A stretch of DNA of 64,000 bases, from NCBI GenBank assembly GCA_963681505.1, contig OY811971.1:8489991-8553990 (forward strand). Direction: 5' to 3'. Each line of letters starts with the position of its first letter. The first letter of the stretch is position 1. The stretch comes from Eunapius fragilis. Lineage: Eukaryota; Porifera; Demospongiae; Spongillida; Spongillidae. The notes beneath the pieces were generated by a model. The model was not told the origin of the DNA. It searched no databases and saw nothing but the letters and a program-made list of their open reading frames with translations. Shown here one piece after another: positions 1-10,961 of this stretch. The position numbers and the translations under genes were made by a program.

Positions 1-1568
1 AATTTGAACCAAATTGATGATTGAGGGAGGTGGGGGCATCACGTGGTGCAGCACATGGGGAGGGAGGTACCATGAGTTTCATGCACCCATGATGTGTCAA
101 GCTTGTGAGTACACTTACCTTGTTCGTTGTATAGTGTTCATGTGTAATACGCAACTTTGTATCCCACCCTTAGGACTCATCGACATCTGGTTTGGATTTT
201 CAAGCCCATCTTGTCATCAAGGAACACCATTAAAAATATATTAGTACACCATTGCGGATTCAATTTGTTAAACTCGCACTGTCATGAATTATGTTAAAAC
301 CACATGTCACATGGTGCATAGGAACCAGAGACCTCAAACCAATGCTTTCAGTCTGCCAATAGTCCAAACTATGCAACACTAGTACTAATGCCATCCACTC
401 TGACCCGGCTTGTGTAGTTCATGATGAAATCATGCTGGAACCTAGCTTTAATTTAGAATCGGTGTTGTAAGGATTGTTATTGTGCCCCGCCCACATTATA
501 GTACACTTGTTTTAACGCTTATAGTCGACTTAGAAATCGACTCAGCGGGGTTCATTTCACTGTATTCGGAAAAAGATAAAGTTTGGTCATGCTAAAATAT
601 CGCCGGGATCGGAATTAGGGTACATATATAAACTGCAATTGAGCTCTGCATTCAGAATAGCAATGACTGAAGCTGCAGTACACAGAAATTTACTCCTTTA
701 TTGAATTCTGTACTTCATACTTGCATTAATTATTTACTGCCGATTACCCGGCCCAAGATAGTATATCATCTCTGATCTGTCAATGACCTCGAGTCATTGA
801 GCACTTGGTTGAAAGTATGCAACACTGCCAGCGTCGTACCGCGTCATTTCAACTTTGGCCTTGTGCAACAGATATGTTCAGCAGGTGACTCACTGACATC
901 TGTTCGATGATATCTTTGGACATCAATTTCAGTGTTATTGTGCCCGGCCTACACTGGTATAGCCGACTTAATGTATAATATTAACGTGCAATAGAAGCTT
1001 TAGCGACCCAGAGGTGTATTCCATTGTGTAACGAATGTTTTAAAGGCACAGATCAGAATAACTCAGAATAACTCTGGTCGTTCTGTTCAGATTATAATAA
1101 TATACATAAAATCATATTACAATTCATGCATGGGCATATATCATAATATATAATTCAAGATTGAGTTATTTGTGAGATCCTATAATAGTACCTATTGATA
1201 ATCCTATGTTTGGTTTACTTTAGTAATGATACATCGATATTTATAATTTTTACAGTCCACTATAAGTATTTGCTGTGAGAAGTTTGAGGTATTATTGTGT
1301 GTATACAAACTGAGCATAGTAAGGTGTAAAGATGGAGTGGACGGGGGCATTGGCTTCTGTACGTTCGATTCTCCGAGCTTCCATTGTGCCAGAAAAATGT
1401 AAAGGATTTTGAGCCACAGTCTCATTCCAGGTCAGAACAGAAACCTGTACTAATGAATGTGCTTACATGTATATGCTTTCCAGATTGTTCCATATATGGC
1501 TTGTTGACATGTAGTTGCAGCTGTGTTTCTAAGGTTTGAGGTAAGTATGAATATGATTAGGTGTGCAC

Positions 1569-1571
<3 letters not shown>
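1..1571. other. No gene seen
   Basis: Only short chance open frames occur here. Two segments near 473-545 and 935-985 resemble each other (both contain TTATTGTGCCC followed by a GCC-rich stretch and then a TATAG/CGACTTA motif), so they may be fragments of one old repeat. I see no splice-bounded coding exon, no RNA gene and no transposon terminus. Confidence 0.5.

Positions 1572-1636
<65 letters not shown>
1572..1636. repeat. (TG)n microsatellite
   Basis: Uninterrupted TG dinucleotide array of about 32 units. The Cys-Val or His-Thr open frames across it are a consequence of the repeat and not genes. Confidence 0.97.
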
Positions 1637-1638
<2 letters not shown>

Positions 1639-3231
1639 TTTGTTAGTGATTGAGACAGCCATAGGATTCTTCAAACAACAGTTTGGAATATACAAAGGAA
1701 TTCAGCATTCAAATAAAATGTAGTCAACAAAAGTCCATTGGTTGCAGCTGATTGAGGTGCATGTCATGTGCTCTATCTGCTCTAGCTTATCAGCAGCTCA
1801 ATTGTTCCAGGGTCTGCATAAACTGATCATATGACTCAAATTACACCTTCCAAAATGAAGCATCCATAATGACTAGAGTTTATAAAACCATCCCATCCCA
1901 GTGGCACATTCCACCCCACCCCCTACCCCCCCCCCCCCCCCCACCCCAGTCTCCTGCTGCCTCCCGCCAAGCAGGATTAAGAAGTATTAGTCTTACCTGA
2001 AAAGCAAAACTTCTCAGCTTTGCTCCCAGACCAGATAGCAATGGGTACGCTTAGAGCACTTCTTCATATACCCTAATTATAACTGGCAGAGTTATGCCCA
2101 TCCCATATACCATTTGCACTTCTGTCAACAATACCTTGTTCACCCATGTTTTAATTTCAACTCACCTTTATAAAATATGCCCGGCGTGCATGAAAAGCAT
2201 GTTTTCTAGGATAGCACACAAGTAACATGTGCACATGCAACTGAGCAACTGACTGTCAGTTTTGTCCATCATGATTTGTGTGTTGAATGAAGTGTGTATT
2301 ATAACCCGAATCAATTCCATCTCTGATGTGGGGTCATCAATATCTAACGAGGCTGCCATGTGTGGAGGGAATATACACATAACGGACAGTACACATACCC
2401 ATAGCACACAATGGTTGCACCTTAAAGTTTATCTGAGTAGATACGAAAGACTGTCAGTGTATACATGATCCGAGTATGTGTGCAACATGTGCATGCGCAT
2501 GTGTTGTGTGTGCACATGTGTGTGAATGCGTGCGATTGTATATGTACGTGTGTGTTCAAAATTTTTTATATTAAACATCTAACCCGCAAATCAACCATCT
2601 CCTGTGTGTTAGTCACCATTTTCAAAAGATGCCGCCAACCGCCTGTTATGAGACATCGTTTTAGTTCGGGAATAGGTGCGTGCCGCGGCTATATTATCTC
2701 TGGCATTTCTCTGATATATCTGAAAGGCAAGTTACCCCATCGGCATGCATGCTACGGGGAAGTACTCCATGCATGAATGCTGTTAGATAGAATGGACTAA
2801 CCCCTCCAAACTCCAAAGTGCTACCCCCTCGGCTTCCCCTCTGCGGTCTATATTAAACTAAGTGCTAGTCACATGATACAGATAACCAAGTAATTTTTTA
2901 AAAAAGATTATTATGAGTGATGCCTGCTGACCAAGCCACCAAGGATTAAAGCTAGCTCCATCACAGCTGTCCGCAGACAAGCGCGTTGCTTCTTTATGAA
3001 TGCTGCACAAGAAGCTTACAGGCATACTTGTTAAATCGATCCGCATTTCCCCTTTTACTGCTCCGCATTCGGCCCCTCTAAATACTGCACAGCATTCTGC
3101 TCCTCATACTAGTCTTCTCACATACGAGTCCCCATATGTGTCCGGATACTAGAGTTTCTGCCTACGTATCCGTATATGACTTAGTATGCAGTGTCTGCGC
3201 TACTCTGTATACGGTATACTTCCGCGCAGTG
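1637..3231. other. No gene seen; poly-C run
   Basis: Low-complexity intergenic DNA. A 17-base C run lies at about 1926-1942 and a TG-rich imperfect stretch at 2475-2550. No supported coding exon. Confidence 0.5.
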
Positions 3232-3380
3232 CTGCATGTCCCTTATATTTATACAGCTTAAATTATATATACATCTGCATGTTACACAACGAACAGTAGA
3301 CCTTATGCAAAAGAGTTTATAGCAACCTATCACAAATGGGCCGTACATGCATGCAATAACTGATGTAAAGAGCTCCATGT

Positions 3381-4000
3381 TCAGCAGTGGAACCCAATGG
3401 CATCTACCAGGCTTCCTGAACGACCGTAGATCCCTTGTAGGTTGCACTGGGATACTTGGAAAGGGTTGCCTCCAGTTCCTCCGTACGGACCGAAGATTCG
3501 CCCAAAGTTGGTTACGAAAGTGAGGCTATCAACCAATGCACCGCTTCGTCCAAAGATCGCAACTACTCTTTCACTCAAGGCTAGATCGATTTGGGCTGGG
3601 GTTCCTCCACCGCCACCGTAGTACCCCGAGGTTTGTCCGTTATTATAAACAAGTTGAATCGAGTCGATCAACGAACCAGACCGAATGCGAATCGACCGCA
3701 CTGAGCCGCTTTGGGTATTAAAAGCATCCCCTCCTCCTCCACCGTAGAGCGGACTGTCAGCCTGCACCTCTCTGAATGGTTTAAGAAACAGACGCGCCGG
3801 GTATCACGTTGATTAATGCATGTTAAAATGTTTCCTTACGTTACTTCTTCAATTCCTAGCTCATCTGCAATAGCCACGAACGTTGTATTGGCCTTTGTAG
3901 CTTTCACACGATCGCTACTTTGCGCGACCGAGGTGAAGCCAGCATCCCGCGCACTGCAGATCCCAAAGAGCAGAGCGACAGTACTCACGTAGATGAACAT
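3381..4000 (-). CDS. Secreted jacalin-like lectin, two exons (intact copy)
   Basis: Predicted secreted carbohydrate-binding protein of 183 residues. Exon 1 is 4000-3840 and exon 2 is 3771-3381; the join AAC|gtaagg...cattcag|AGAG keeps frame (552 nt including stop). The start at 4000 is preferred over the upstream ATG at 4081 because it gives a clean signal peptide (MFIYVSTVALLFGICSA, cleavage before RD) just downstream of a conserved TATA box. After a ~38-residue linker, exon 2 encodes one jacalin-type beta-prism domain: a glycine-rich first strand (PLYGGGGG), SIRIRSG and IDSIQL blocks, a second Gly loop (GYYGGGGG), and the diagnostic end GIYGRSGSLVDAIGFHC. Jacalin-related lectins usually bind mannose or galactose; the ligand here is unknown. 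The right-arm copy at 7926-8814 is its near-identical, disrupted paralogue. Confidence 0.85.
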
Positions 4001-4055
4001 CCTGAAGCAGCTTGTAATTGGAGTGCTTGCATGCTTGCTTGCGGAGAACGATCGT

Positions 4056-4063
4056 CTTATATA
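4056..4063 (-). promoter_or_regulatory. TATA box of intact lectin gene
   Basis: On the minus strand the sequence reads TATATAAG about 55 bases upstream of the chosen ATG. The same box at the same distance occurs in the right-arm copy (7863-7870), so it was duplicated with the gene. Confidence 0.55.
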
Positions 4064-4164
4064 CTTGAGATATATGTTCATTTCGCGGTTTTTTTGTTTA
4101 TCTCAAGCAGGGCTGGTTGGTCGGCGGTGGGACGTTAACACACTTCAATTAACTTTTAATCTGA

Positions 4165-5548
4165 TCGTAATGTAATTATTTAACGGGTAGTGTTTCTCCG
4201 GGCTAGCCCTGGACAGGTTGCTGAGGCGGCCCATGATAGTCGCGAATAGCGCACGCGGTACAATATAAATATTAGATAAGTTGTCGGACTGCTGATACAT
4301 ACATGTAAGGCTCCTAGCCTCTTTTTTAAATGTGCACTCGACACCAAGATCAGGATAGGCGCAGTAAATATAAGGGGCTATATGGCAGTTTCAAATTCAA
4401 GTGTCTAAAGGCCTTGCAGGGTTACACTCCAGGCGAGTTTTTTTCTTTTTAGCCGAGCGAGAAACGTATTCCAGTGCATGCAGGCCAAGCTCGGTGAAGC
4501 AAAGAAGCCTTAATACTGTCCAACTTATATGTGCACGGACCGCATGGCACGCATATCATGCATGTCAATTCATGTACATGTGAATTCAATACGATGAGCT
4601 TGTGAGTTCAAGTTAGGAAATTTGGGGTAAGGGGGCACTATACGACCCTCTGTCCGTTCCGTGCGAGGTACGAATGTCACGACTATTTTCGTCACATTCG
4701 TATACGTACCTCGCGCGCGTGTGCTATACCTCCCTATACCTCCCAATCTTTTCCGTTAACCTTTACAAAAGACGCACCACCAGCGAGAGTAACTCGAGAA
4801 CAGCCTGCTTCAGCGATTTTTAACTGAGGTCACGTATAAAAAGGGCTTCAAAAATTGTCCCTTACGCAAGACATTTTCGTACGGGACATCAGGTGAATAG
4901 GGGGTTAGTGTACGATTGGTTGAATTTTCTGATAATATAATTATCTCTCTTATATGGTGCATACTCAAGTCTGTGGTTTATCCCACAGCTCACCGCTAGG
5001 GCTCACTAATTACGCGGCATGTAGCTCCAAAGGATGTACGGATATACCATGCATGCAATTAAAAGGGCTTGCCTTTTAATGGTGTATATAGAATTTGCGT
5101 CAAGATAGTTATATTATACAGGTATATAATACGATGTAACGATGCAGGCCTTTAATATTTGCATCTGCAATTGAAATCACATATAGCAAAAATTCGCTTG
5201 CATGCATGCAGAGCACAGTTTATTTGTTATACGAGCGATAATCATACTACGTCGGTATACGGTAAAAAGCGGAACCACTTGGATTACCGTCCACTGCATA
5301 GGGCCCGGCCCGTTGAAATAGATTTCAACGGTATCCGCCTACATCAAAGAGATGGGTAAGGTCACGTGCAGACGTTACCGTGTCCATGCGTTGTGTGATT
5401 ATCTTCGCTACATGTATCAGCAGTCCGATCATGTGCTATACTCCGTACAACGTGCCGCGTGCGACTATCGAGGGCTCTTCGATCAGCAGCCTGTCAGGGC
5501 TGTAGATATAGCCTGCATGCCGGAAACACTACCCGTTAAATAATTCCA
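4165..5548. repeat. Segment bounded by ~145-bp inverted terminal repeats
   Basis: The sequence beginning TTATTTAACGGGTAGTGTTT at about 4165 reappears inverted as CACTACCCGTTAAATAA ending at about 5548. Similarity continues inward for about 145 bp on each side (GATAGTCGCG... and the TCGGACTGCTGATA block near 4290 and 5420). A third copy of the same end lies at 6885-7030. This looks like a non-autonomous DNA transposon, or the joint of the duplication; no transposase is visible inside. Confidence 0.5.
4663..4714. other. Imperfect hairpin
   Basis: GCGAGGTACGAATGT pairs with ACATTCGTATACGTACCTCGC downstream, except for a six-base bulge. It lies within the segment missing from the right arm. Function unknown. 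Confidence 0.4.
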
Positions 5549-5570
5549 TGAATATTGTGCGGTGATGTTA

Positions 5571-5851
5571 CAAGTAGGTAAACAAAAAAAATTCTCTTTA
5601 AGAAATAGATCGAGTGGGATTTAGGATTGGCATTGGTGTTGTAAAAAGCAATGAAACAAGACGCATTATGAATTGGTACCAGAATACAACAAGACGGTCC
5701 TACATTTAGCCCAGAACCATGCACTTTGAATTTCAATGTGCTAAATGTAGGACCGTCTTGATCATAATGTGTCTTGTTACATTGCTTTTTACACCACCAA
5801 TGTCAATCCTACATCCCACTCTATTTCTCAAAGAGAATTTTTTTCTACTTG
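5571..5851. mobile_element. Palindromic MITE, divergent subfamily
   Basis: Nearly complete foldback: the left half (CAAGTAGG...ATTCTCTTTAAG, TTGTAAAAAGCAATGAAACAAG, GTCCTACATTTAGC) returns inverted in the right half. The stem is ~125 bp per side with a short central loop near 5715-5740. Same architecture as 8849-9140, 32823-33117 and 45253-45525, but with different stem sequence. It occupies the centre of the lectin inverted duplication. Confidence 0.8.
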
Positions 5852-6728
5852 CATGTTTCTTGCGTTTTTAAAATCTTAATTCAGATGGAGATGTTAACTA
5901 CACCATTATAATCCACTACCTAGCAGCATGTCACCTACATTTTCAGTGAAGGCAGCTGGGGCTGAAGCGTTGTTCAGCTACAGGCGTTAATGTAACATCT
6001 GCATGGAGCAAGTATCAGCATGCTGAGGCAATCCCTAGCCTGCGCGACATGTGTGATGTACGGAGCAGGACTCAAAACCAGTTTAGTACTGCATGGTATT
6101 CTACATCCCCCCCCCCCCCCCCCCCCCTCCCCCTATATAAAAACCCTGTTCACCCTTCGTCATGAGTTCCTCGTATTGTGTGATATTGTATTGAGGGGTG
6201 TTCATATGCAGTCCCAGTACGGTGAACGGTCTGCTACATGCATACATGTAATGAATACATAGCTGGATCAAAACGTGTAAAGAAACAATGGAGTCAGTAA
6301 CCAATTGGGATGACCAACTTTCAAGCTCAACTCTTAACATAACAGTTCCCCCCATAATCTGTTTGATCAGAAATGCATGTATTATCCGCTCAAGGCAGGG
6401 GTGTCATGAGTCCCTACACCCACTCATTGCTGCCTACTTTTGGCCACATACATACACAGTCGCTCATGCACCCACATATATAGACAACTGCACATGCTTT
6501 GAGCTCATTATAAAACCCAGGCTATTTAATTTTACCCCACGAGTAACACTGGTCATTAAACAAAATCTGAATGCCAAACAGTGCACATAGTTACACAGAA
6601 TATAGCACACATGCCTTGGTGTGCTTTTGACATCACATTGCACTTTGACATAAGTCATCATATCATACATATACTGACCAGAACGAGATGTCAGCAATGA
6701 CAGGTCTATCTGGTCAGTATGGTTCTTG
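5852..6728. other. No gene; poly-C run
   Basis: Spacer at the centre of the inverted duplication. It contains a ~21-base C run at 6107-6127. Short open frames here show no domain or splice support. Confidence 0.5.
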
Positions 6729-6858
6729 GCTAAATGTAGGACCGTCTTGTTGTAGTCTGGTACCAATCCATATATAATGCATGTGTCTTGTTTCCTTGCT
6801 TTTTACACCACCAATGCCAATCCTACATCCCACTCTATTTCTTAAAGAGAAATTTTCT
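6729..6858. mobile_element. Half copy of the palindromic MITE
   Basis: Matches the right half of the 5571-5851 element (CTAAATGTAGGACCGTCTTG, then TTTTTACACCACCAATG, then AAAGAGAA). The other half is absent, so it is truncated at the fold. Confidence 0.75.
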
Positions 6859-7862
6859 ATAACATCGCCATACAATGTGGAATTATTCAAGTTAACGGGT
6901 AGTGTTTCCTGCAGGCTTTATCTACTGAGACGGCACTGACAGGCTGCTGATCGAAGCGACCATCGATAGTCGCGATTAAAGCACGCAGTACGTTGTACGG
7001 AGTATATAGCACTTGATCGGACTGCCGATATTCTTTTTTTTTTCAGTGCTTTGTGTTTGACAATCTTTTCCTAGAGTTTTTTTCCTATTGAGATGATATT
7101 GTATACTATTGGGCAGCTTGTTTATCTGCCTAGATGGACTTGAGAAAAAGAGAAGCACACGCATTGCCTATATGCCAGGTACTAGCACTTCAATGGCTTC
7201 TACCAAGGATACGATCAGTGCTAATTGCCTCTGCTTCCAATCCCCTTATATATTATCTCTGATACATGTAGCGAAGATTATTACACATGCAACGCATCCA
7301 TCACAGCGAAACCGTTACATGGACACGGTAACGTCCGCACATGACCTTACCCGTCTCTTTGATGCAGGCTGATACTGTTGAAATCTATTTCAACGGGCCG
7401 GGCCGTCTGTGGACATGCAGTGGACCGGCGGTAATCGACGGCTTTAAGTGGTTCCGCTTTTTACCGTATACCGACGTAGTATGATTATCGCACGTATAAC
7501 AAATAAACCGTGCTCGCATGCATGCAAGCGAATTTCTTCTACATGTGATTTCAATTGCAGATGCAAATATTAAAGGCCTGCATCGTTACATCGTATTTTA
7601 CCTGTATAAGTATCTTGACGCAAACTCTATACACAATAAAAAGGCAAGCCCTTTTAATTGCTTGGTATATCCGTACATCCTTTGGAGCTACATGCCGCGT
7701 AATTAGTGAGCCCTAGCGGTGAGCTGTGGGATAAACCACAGACTTGAGTAAGCACCATATAAGAGTGATAATTATTATAATTGAAGTGTGTTAACGTCCC
7801 CGGCCGACCAACCAGCCCTGCGTGAGATAAACAAAAAAACCGCGAAATGAACATATCTCAAG

Positions 7863-7870
7863 TATATAAG
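7863..7870 (+). promoter_or_regulatory. TATA box of disrupted lectin copy
   Basis: TATATAAG about 55 bases before the ATG at 7926, identical to the box of the left-arm gene. Confidence 0.5.
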
Positions 7871-7925
7871 ACGATCGTTCTCCGCAAGCAAGCATGCAAG
7901 CACTCCAATTACAAGCTGCTTCAGA

Positions 7926-8814
7926 ATGTTCATCTACGTGAGTACTGTCGCTCTGCTCTTGGGGATCTGCAGTGCGCGGGATGCTGGCTTCACCTCGGTC
8001 GCGCAAAGTAGCGATCGTGTGAAAGCTACAAAGGCCAATACAACGTTCGTGGCTATTGCAGATGAGCTAGGAATTGAAGAAGTAACGTAAGGAAACATTT
8101 TCACATGCATAAATCAACGCGTGATACCAGGCGCGTTTGTTGTTTTTAAACCATTCAGAGAGGTCCAGGCCAAGGCCGTAGTAAGGGGGGGGCTTGGGGG
8201 GGCTTAAGCCCCCCCAAAATTTTGGTCCAGCATATTATTTATAAAAGGATATACGTTGATGTTATAGTACGCGCGGTACCACAAATTGAACACTTTCCAG
8301 TATTGCAAGCCGCCCGTGAGTTTAGAACGAGAAAGTGTGGTCAACCGTCGATCAATCCGCGATGCATCGTTTTATCAAGATCATGAATATTAATTAGCCC
8401 CCCCAAATTTTTGTAATTGACTACGGCCATGCAGGCTGACAGTCCGCTCTACGGTGGAGGAGGAGGGGGTGCTTTTAATACCCAAGGCAGTTCTGTGCGG
8501 TCGATTCGCATTCGGTCTGGTTCGTTGATCGACTCGATTCAACTTGTTTATAGTAACGGACAAACCTCGGGGTACTACGGTGGCGGTGGAGGAAGCCCAG
8601 CCCAAATCGATCTAGTCTTCAATGAAAGAGTAGTTGCGATCTTTGGACGAAGCGGTGCATTGGTCGATAGCCTCACTTTCGTAACCAACTTTGGGCGAAT
8701 CTTCGGTCCGTACGGAGGAACTGGAGGCAACCCTTTCCAAGTATCCCAGTGCAACCTACAAGGGATCTACGGTCGTTCAGGAAGCCTGGTAGATGCCATT
8801 GGGTTCCACTGCTG
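7926..8814 (+). pseudogene. Jacalin-like lectin, second copy, broken by an insertion
   Basis: Exon 1 (7926-8086) encodes the same signal peptide and linker as the left copy with only minor change, and the donor AAC|gtaagg is kept. The acceptor CAG at 8156-8158 is also present, but after eight residues the exon runs into a 255-bp insertion and meets TAA at 8205-8207. The jacalin domain itself is intact from the ATG at 8429 to the TGA at 8812, with all Gly loops and the terminal GIYGRSGSLVDAIGF block. No acceptor restoring the frame is obvious inside the insertion, so a secreted lectin is not predicted. An unsecreted domain started at 8429, or a novel splice, cannot be excluded. It differs from the left copy at eight residues, all in the first half of the domain. 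Confidence 0.75.
8174..8428. mobile_element. Short G/C-block MITE inside lectin exon 2
   Basis: A 255-bp insertion absent from the left-arm paralogue, bounded by GGCCGTAG at 8174-8181 and its complement CTACGGCC at 8421-8428. Just inside each end lies a G- or C-run (AAGGGGGGGCTT, GCCCCCCCAAA). The flanks (GTCCAGGCC and ATGCAGGCT) look like a decayed duplication of the host GTGCAGGCT. No coding capacity. Confidence 0.7.
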
Positions 8815-8848
8815 AGCATGGATGACAGCATGGAGCTCTGTATATCAA

Positions 8849-9140
8849 CAAGTAAATAAAAAACATTCTCTATGAGAAAGTTGGTGGCATATAGGATTTG
8901 AAGGCAATGGTGGTGTAAAAAGGAAGGAAACAAGGGTCTAATAATAAGGGAAAATGGAATAGTCCTATATTTAGCACATGAACAACATACTATATCCTAC
9001 ATATAGAAATGTGCTAAATATAGGACTATTCCATTTTCCCTTATTATTAGACCCTTGTTTCCTTCCTTTTTACACCACCATTGCCTTCAAATCCTATATG
9101 CCACCAACGTTCTCATAGAGAATGTTTTTTATTTACTTGT
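8849..9140. mobile_element. Palindromic MITE (foldback end of composite repeat)
   Basis: Almost perfect ~130-bp stem: ACAAGTAAATAAAAAACATT, CTATGAGAAAGTTGGTGGCA and GGTGTAAAAAGGAAGGAAAC return inverted after a small loop near 8985. It begins 33 bp after the lectin stop codon. Sequence continuing to 9976 is colinear with 45526-46148, so this is one end of a larger composite repeat. Confidence 0.9.
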
Positions 9141-9976
9141 TTCATTGATTTTTATTCATACCCGATTATGAGCCGTATAGCATGTTAAGTAATCCATCGT
9201 GATATGAGAGGGAGGTTGTAAAGGTACGACATACCTTTGAGTGACCTTAACTCTTTTCGCCGAGCGAGATGCACGTTCAGGACTATGGCAATATCGCTGT
9301 CTTTTTTCAGGAACGTGAAGGCATTTTGAAAAAAAAAAAAAAACAACTTCACTAAGTTACAAAGAGCGTCAAACTTACAACGATCGAATAACAAGAATGA
9401 TTATAGTACGCACGTGCACGTTATTAAAAATACATAACCGCCACAGTTAATTACCACTACGTGTAGTGCCCAGTCCGTACACATTTGATTACATGATGTA
9501 TACTGCTAGTACTTCGTATAAAGAGCGAAGTAGGACCTATCCGAGTCGTGTCAGTGCAGTAGGAAGCTTAACTATACGTGATTTGCTAACACAACCACCG
9601 ATATATGTCATGTAGCCTCGAGACGTTTTGACCACAGAAGCGAGAATGCCAACGAATTCTGAAGCCATTGGTGTAATTTTCATTTCTTAAAAGTGTTCCT
9701 ATCCCGAGTTATGCGTGGTCAAGAACAAGAACAAGAAGAAGAACGAGAAATACGTGGGACTGGGTACGAGTTTCGAAAATTGTTTTGTTCTCTACAACCA
9801 CGCGGTTTTGTGACGTCAAACAAACACGAAACTGCTTGTTGTTGCCTTCTTGTATGACGACGATAACAAGGTAAGCCATCCGCTCGTCGGGAGTCTTGTT
9901 AGAAGCGGGTCGCGTTTTTTTAATGACATTCATAATCGGGGTCAAATCCTATATGAGAGTTACTAACGTAACTCTC
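9141..9976 (+). mobile_element. Composite repeat body ending in hairpin (copy A)
   Basis: Shares TTCATTGATTTTTATTCATA, GTGTTCCTATCCCGAGTTAT, a GAA-rich microsatellite (9716-9750) and TCATAATCGGGGTCAAATCC with the copy at 45526-46148. It ends in a perfect 9-bp hairpin, GAGAGTTAC-TAAC-GTAACTCTC (9955-9976). No open frame of note. Confidence 0.75.
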
Positions 9977-10172
9977 GATTATTGCATGCATGCACGGCCC
10001 ATTTGTTTTGGTTGCTATAAACTCTTTTGCATATAGGTCTACTGTTCATTGTGTAACAGACAGATGCGTATACATAATTTAAGCTGTATAATATATGGGA
10101 CATATAGATCACGACAAAATTTCGTGATCCCCATATGGGGTTGAGTTAGTGAAAAGGGACATAGCGCATCAG

Positions 10173-10480
10173 GAACTACGATAGTAGTTCATATATAGGA
10201 ATGGACCCGGGTCGTGAAATCATTAAACAAACACTCGCGTACCGCCAAGAAACGGATAGTTTAGCTCTTTGTGCTATCGAACCAGAAGGCAAAGACGGTC
10301 ATTTTAATGTTTTGTTTCAGTTATCAAACTGTTTGCTTTAAGAGTACAAAAAAAAAAACTCGTGTTTTTTTTTCTCGTCCCCAGACCAATTCTTCTTCGT
10401 CATCGTCGTCTAATTCTTCTTCTTCTCGGCCGAGTATAACTCGGGATAGGAATGGTTTTAAAGACTCATGGCCAGCAATT
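10173..10480 (-). mobile_element. Composite repeat body (copy F, reversed)
   Basis: Reverse-orientation relative: it begins with the hairpin GAACTAC-GATA-GTAGTTC at 10173-10190 followed by ATATATAGG, carries a CTT/CGT-rich stretch at 10385-10435, and ends with ATAACTCGGGATAGGAATGG. The interior is diverged. Confidence 0.6.
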
Positions 10481-10961
10481 GCGGACATGAATTATTTGAA
10501 TTCCGTAATACGCGTAATGAAATCATTGTACAGGAAGTCTATGGGTAATTTCTATCAATCGCGCACAGTTTAGTACCACAGACTTGTAGTAAAGTTTATA
10601 AACCTTACTACGATACAGGGACAAATAACACATTGTTTGTATATCTTCTGTTCTGTAAAAATTTGCCCTCATCAATTTCAAAACCGGGTTTTGTTTTACT
10701 GCATACATTTAATGGCTGGCATACTTTTGATCACTTTTTTCCCTTTCCTATTTTACCGCGTGACGATCTATTGCAGATTATAAAGTGGATTCTGAAGACA
10801 AAGTTATTTGCTTATTTATATGTTCAAATAGCATATCTACCCCATGTGCACGTCTATTTCTAGATTCAAGTATGTGAATTGTAGTACCCCGTTCAAGCCA
10901 TAAATTATTAAAATTGATTTAAACGTCATAACGTTGCCCACTACCCGGCCAACTCTGAGAC
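10481..10961. other. No gene seen
   Basis: AT-rich DNA without a supported exon or repeat terminus. It immediately precedes the first exon of the weak gene candidate at 10962. Confidence 0.4.

Larger units (their letters stand above)
3232..5546. repeat. Left arm of inverted duplication (jacalin locus)
   Basis: Read in reverse complement, this arm matches 6885-10105: the lectin exons, the TATA-box region, the block at 4925-5545 and the 3' flank at 3232-3365 all reappear in opposite orientation. The right arm lacks the equivalent of about 4160-4925 and has gained transposons between about 8845 and 9977. The two genes diverge from a centre at about 5.6-6.9 kb. Confidence 0.85.
6885..10105. repeat. 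Right arm of inverted duplication (jacalin locus)
   Basis: Inverted counterpart of 3232-5546. It is colinear from GTTAACGGGTAGTGTTTCC at about 6893 through the lectin exons to the flank at 9978-10105 (TTATTGCATGCATG...). Insertions of transposable elements at 8174-8428 and 8845-9977 lengthen it, and it lacks about 0.75 kb present in the left arm. Confidence 0.85.

Noticed and set aside
3998-4081. Upstream ATG at 4081 as start of the lectin
   Set aside because: It would put a charged segment before the hydrophobic signal and overlap the TATA-box region; the ATG at 4000 gives a normal signal peptide.
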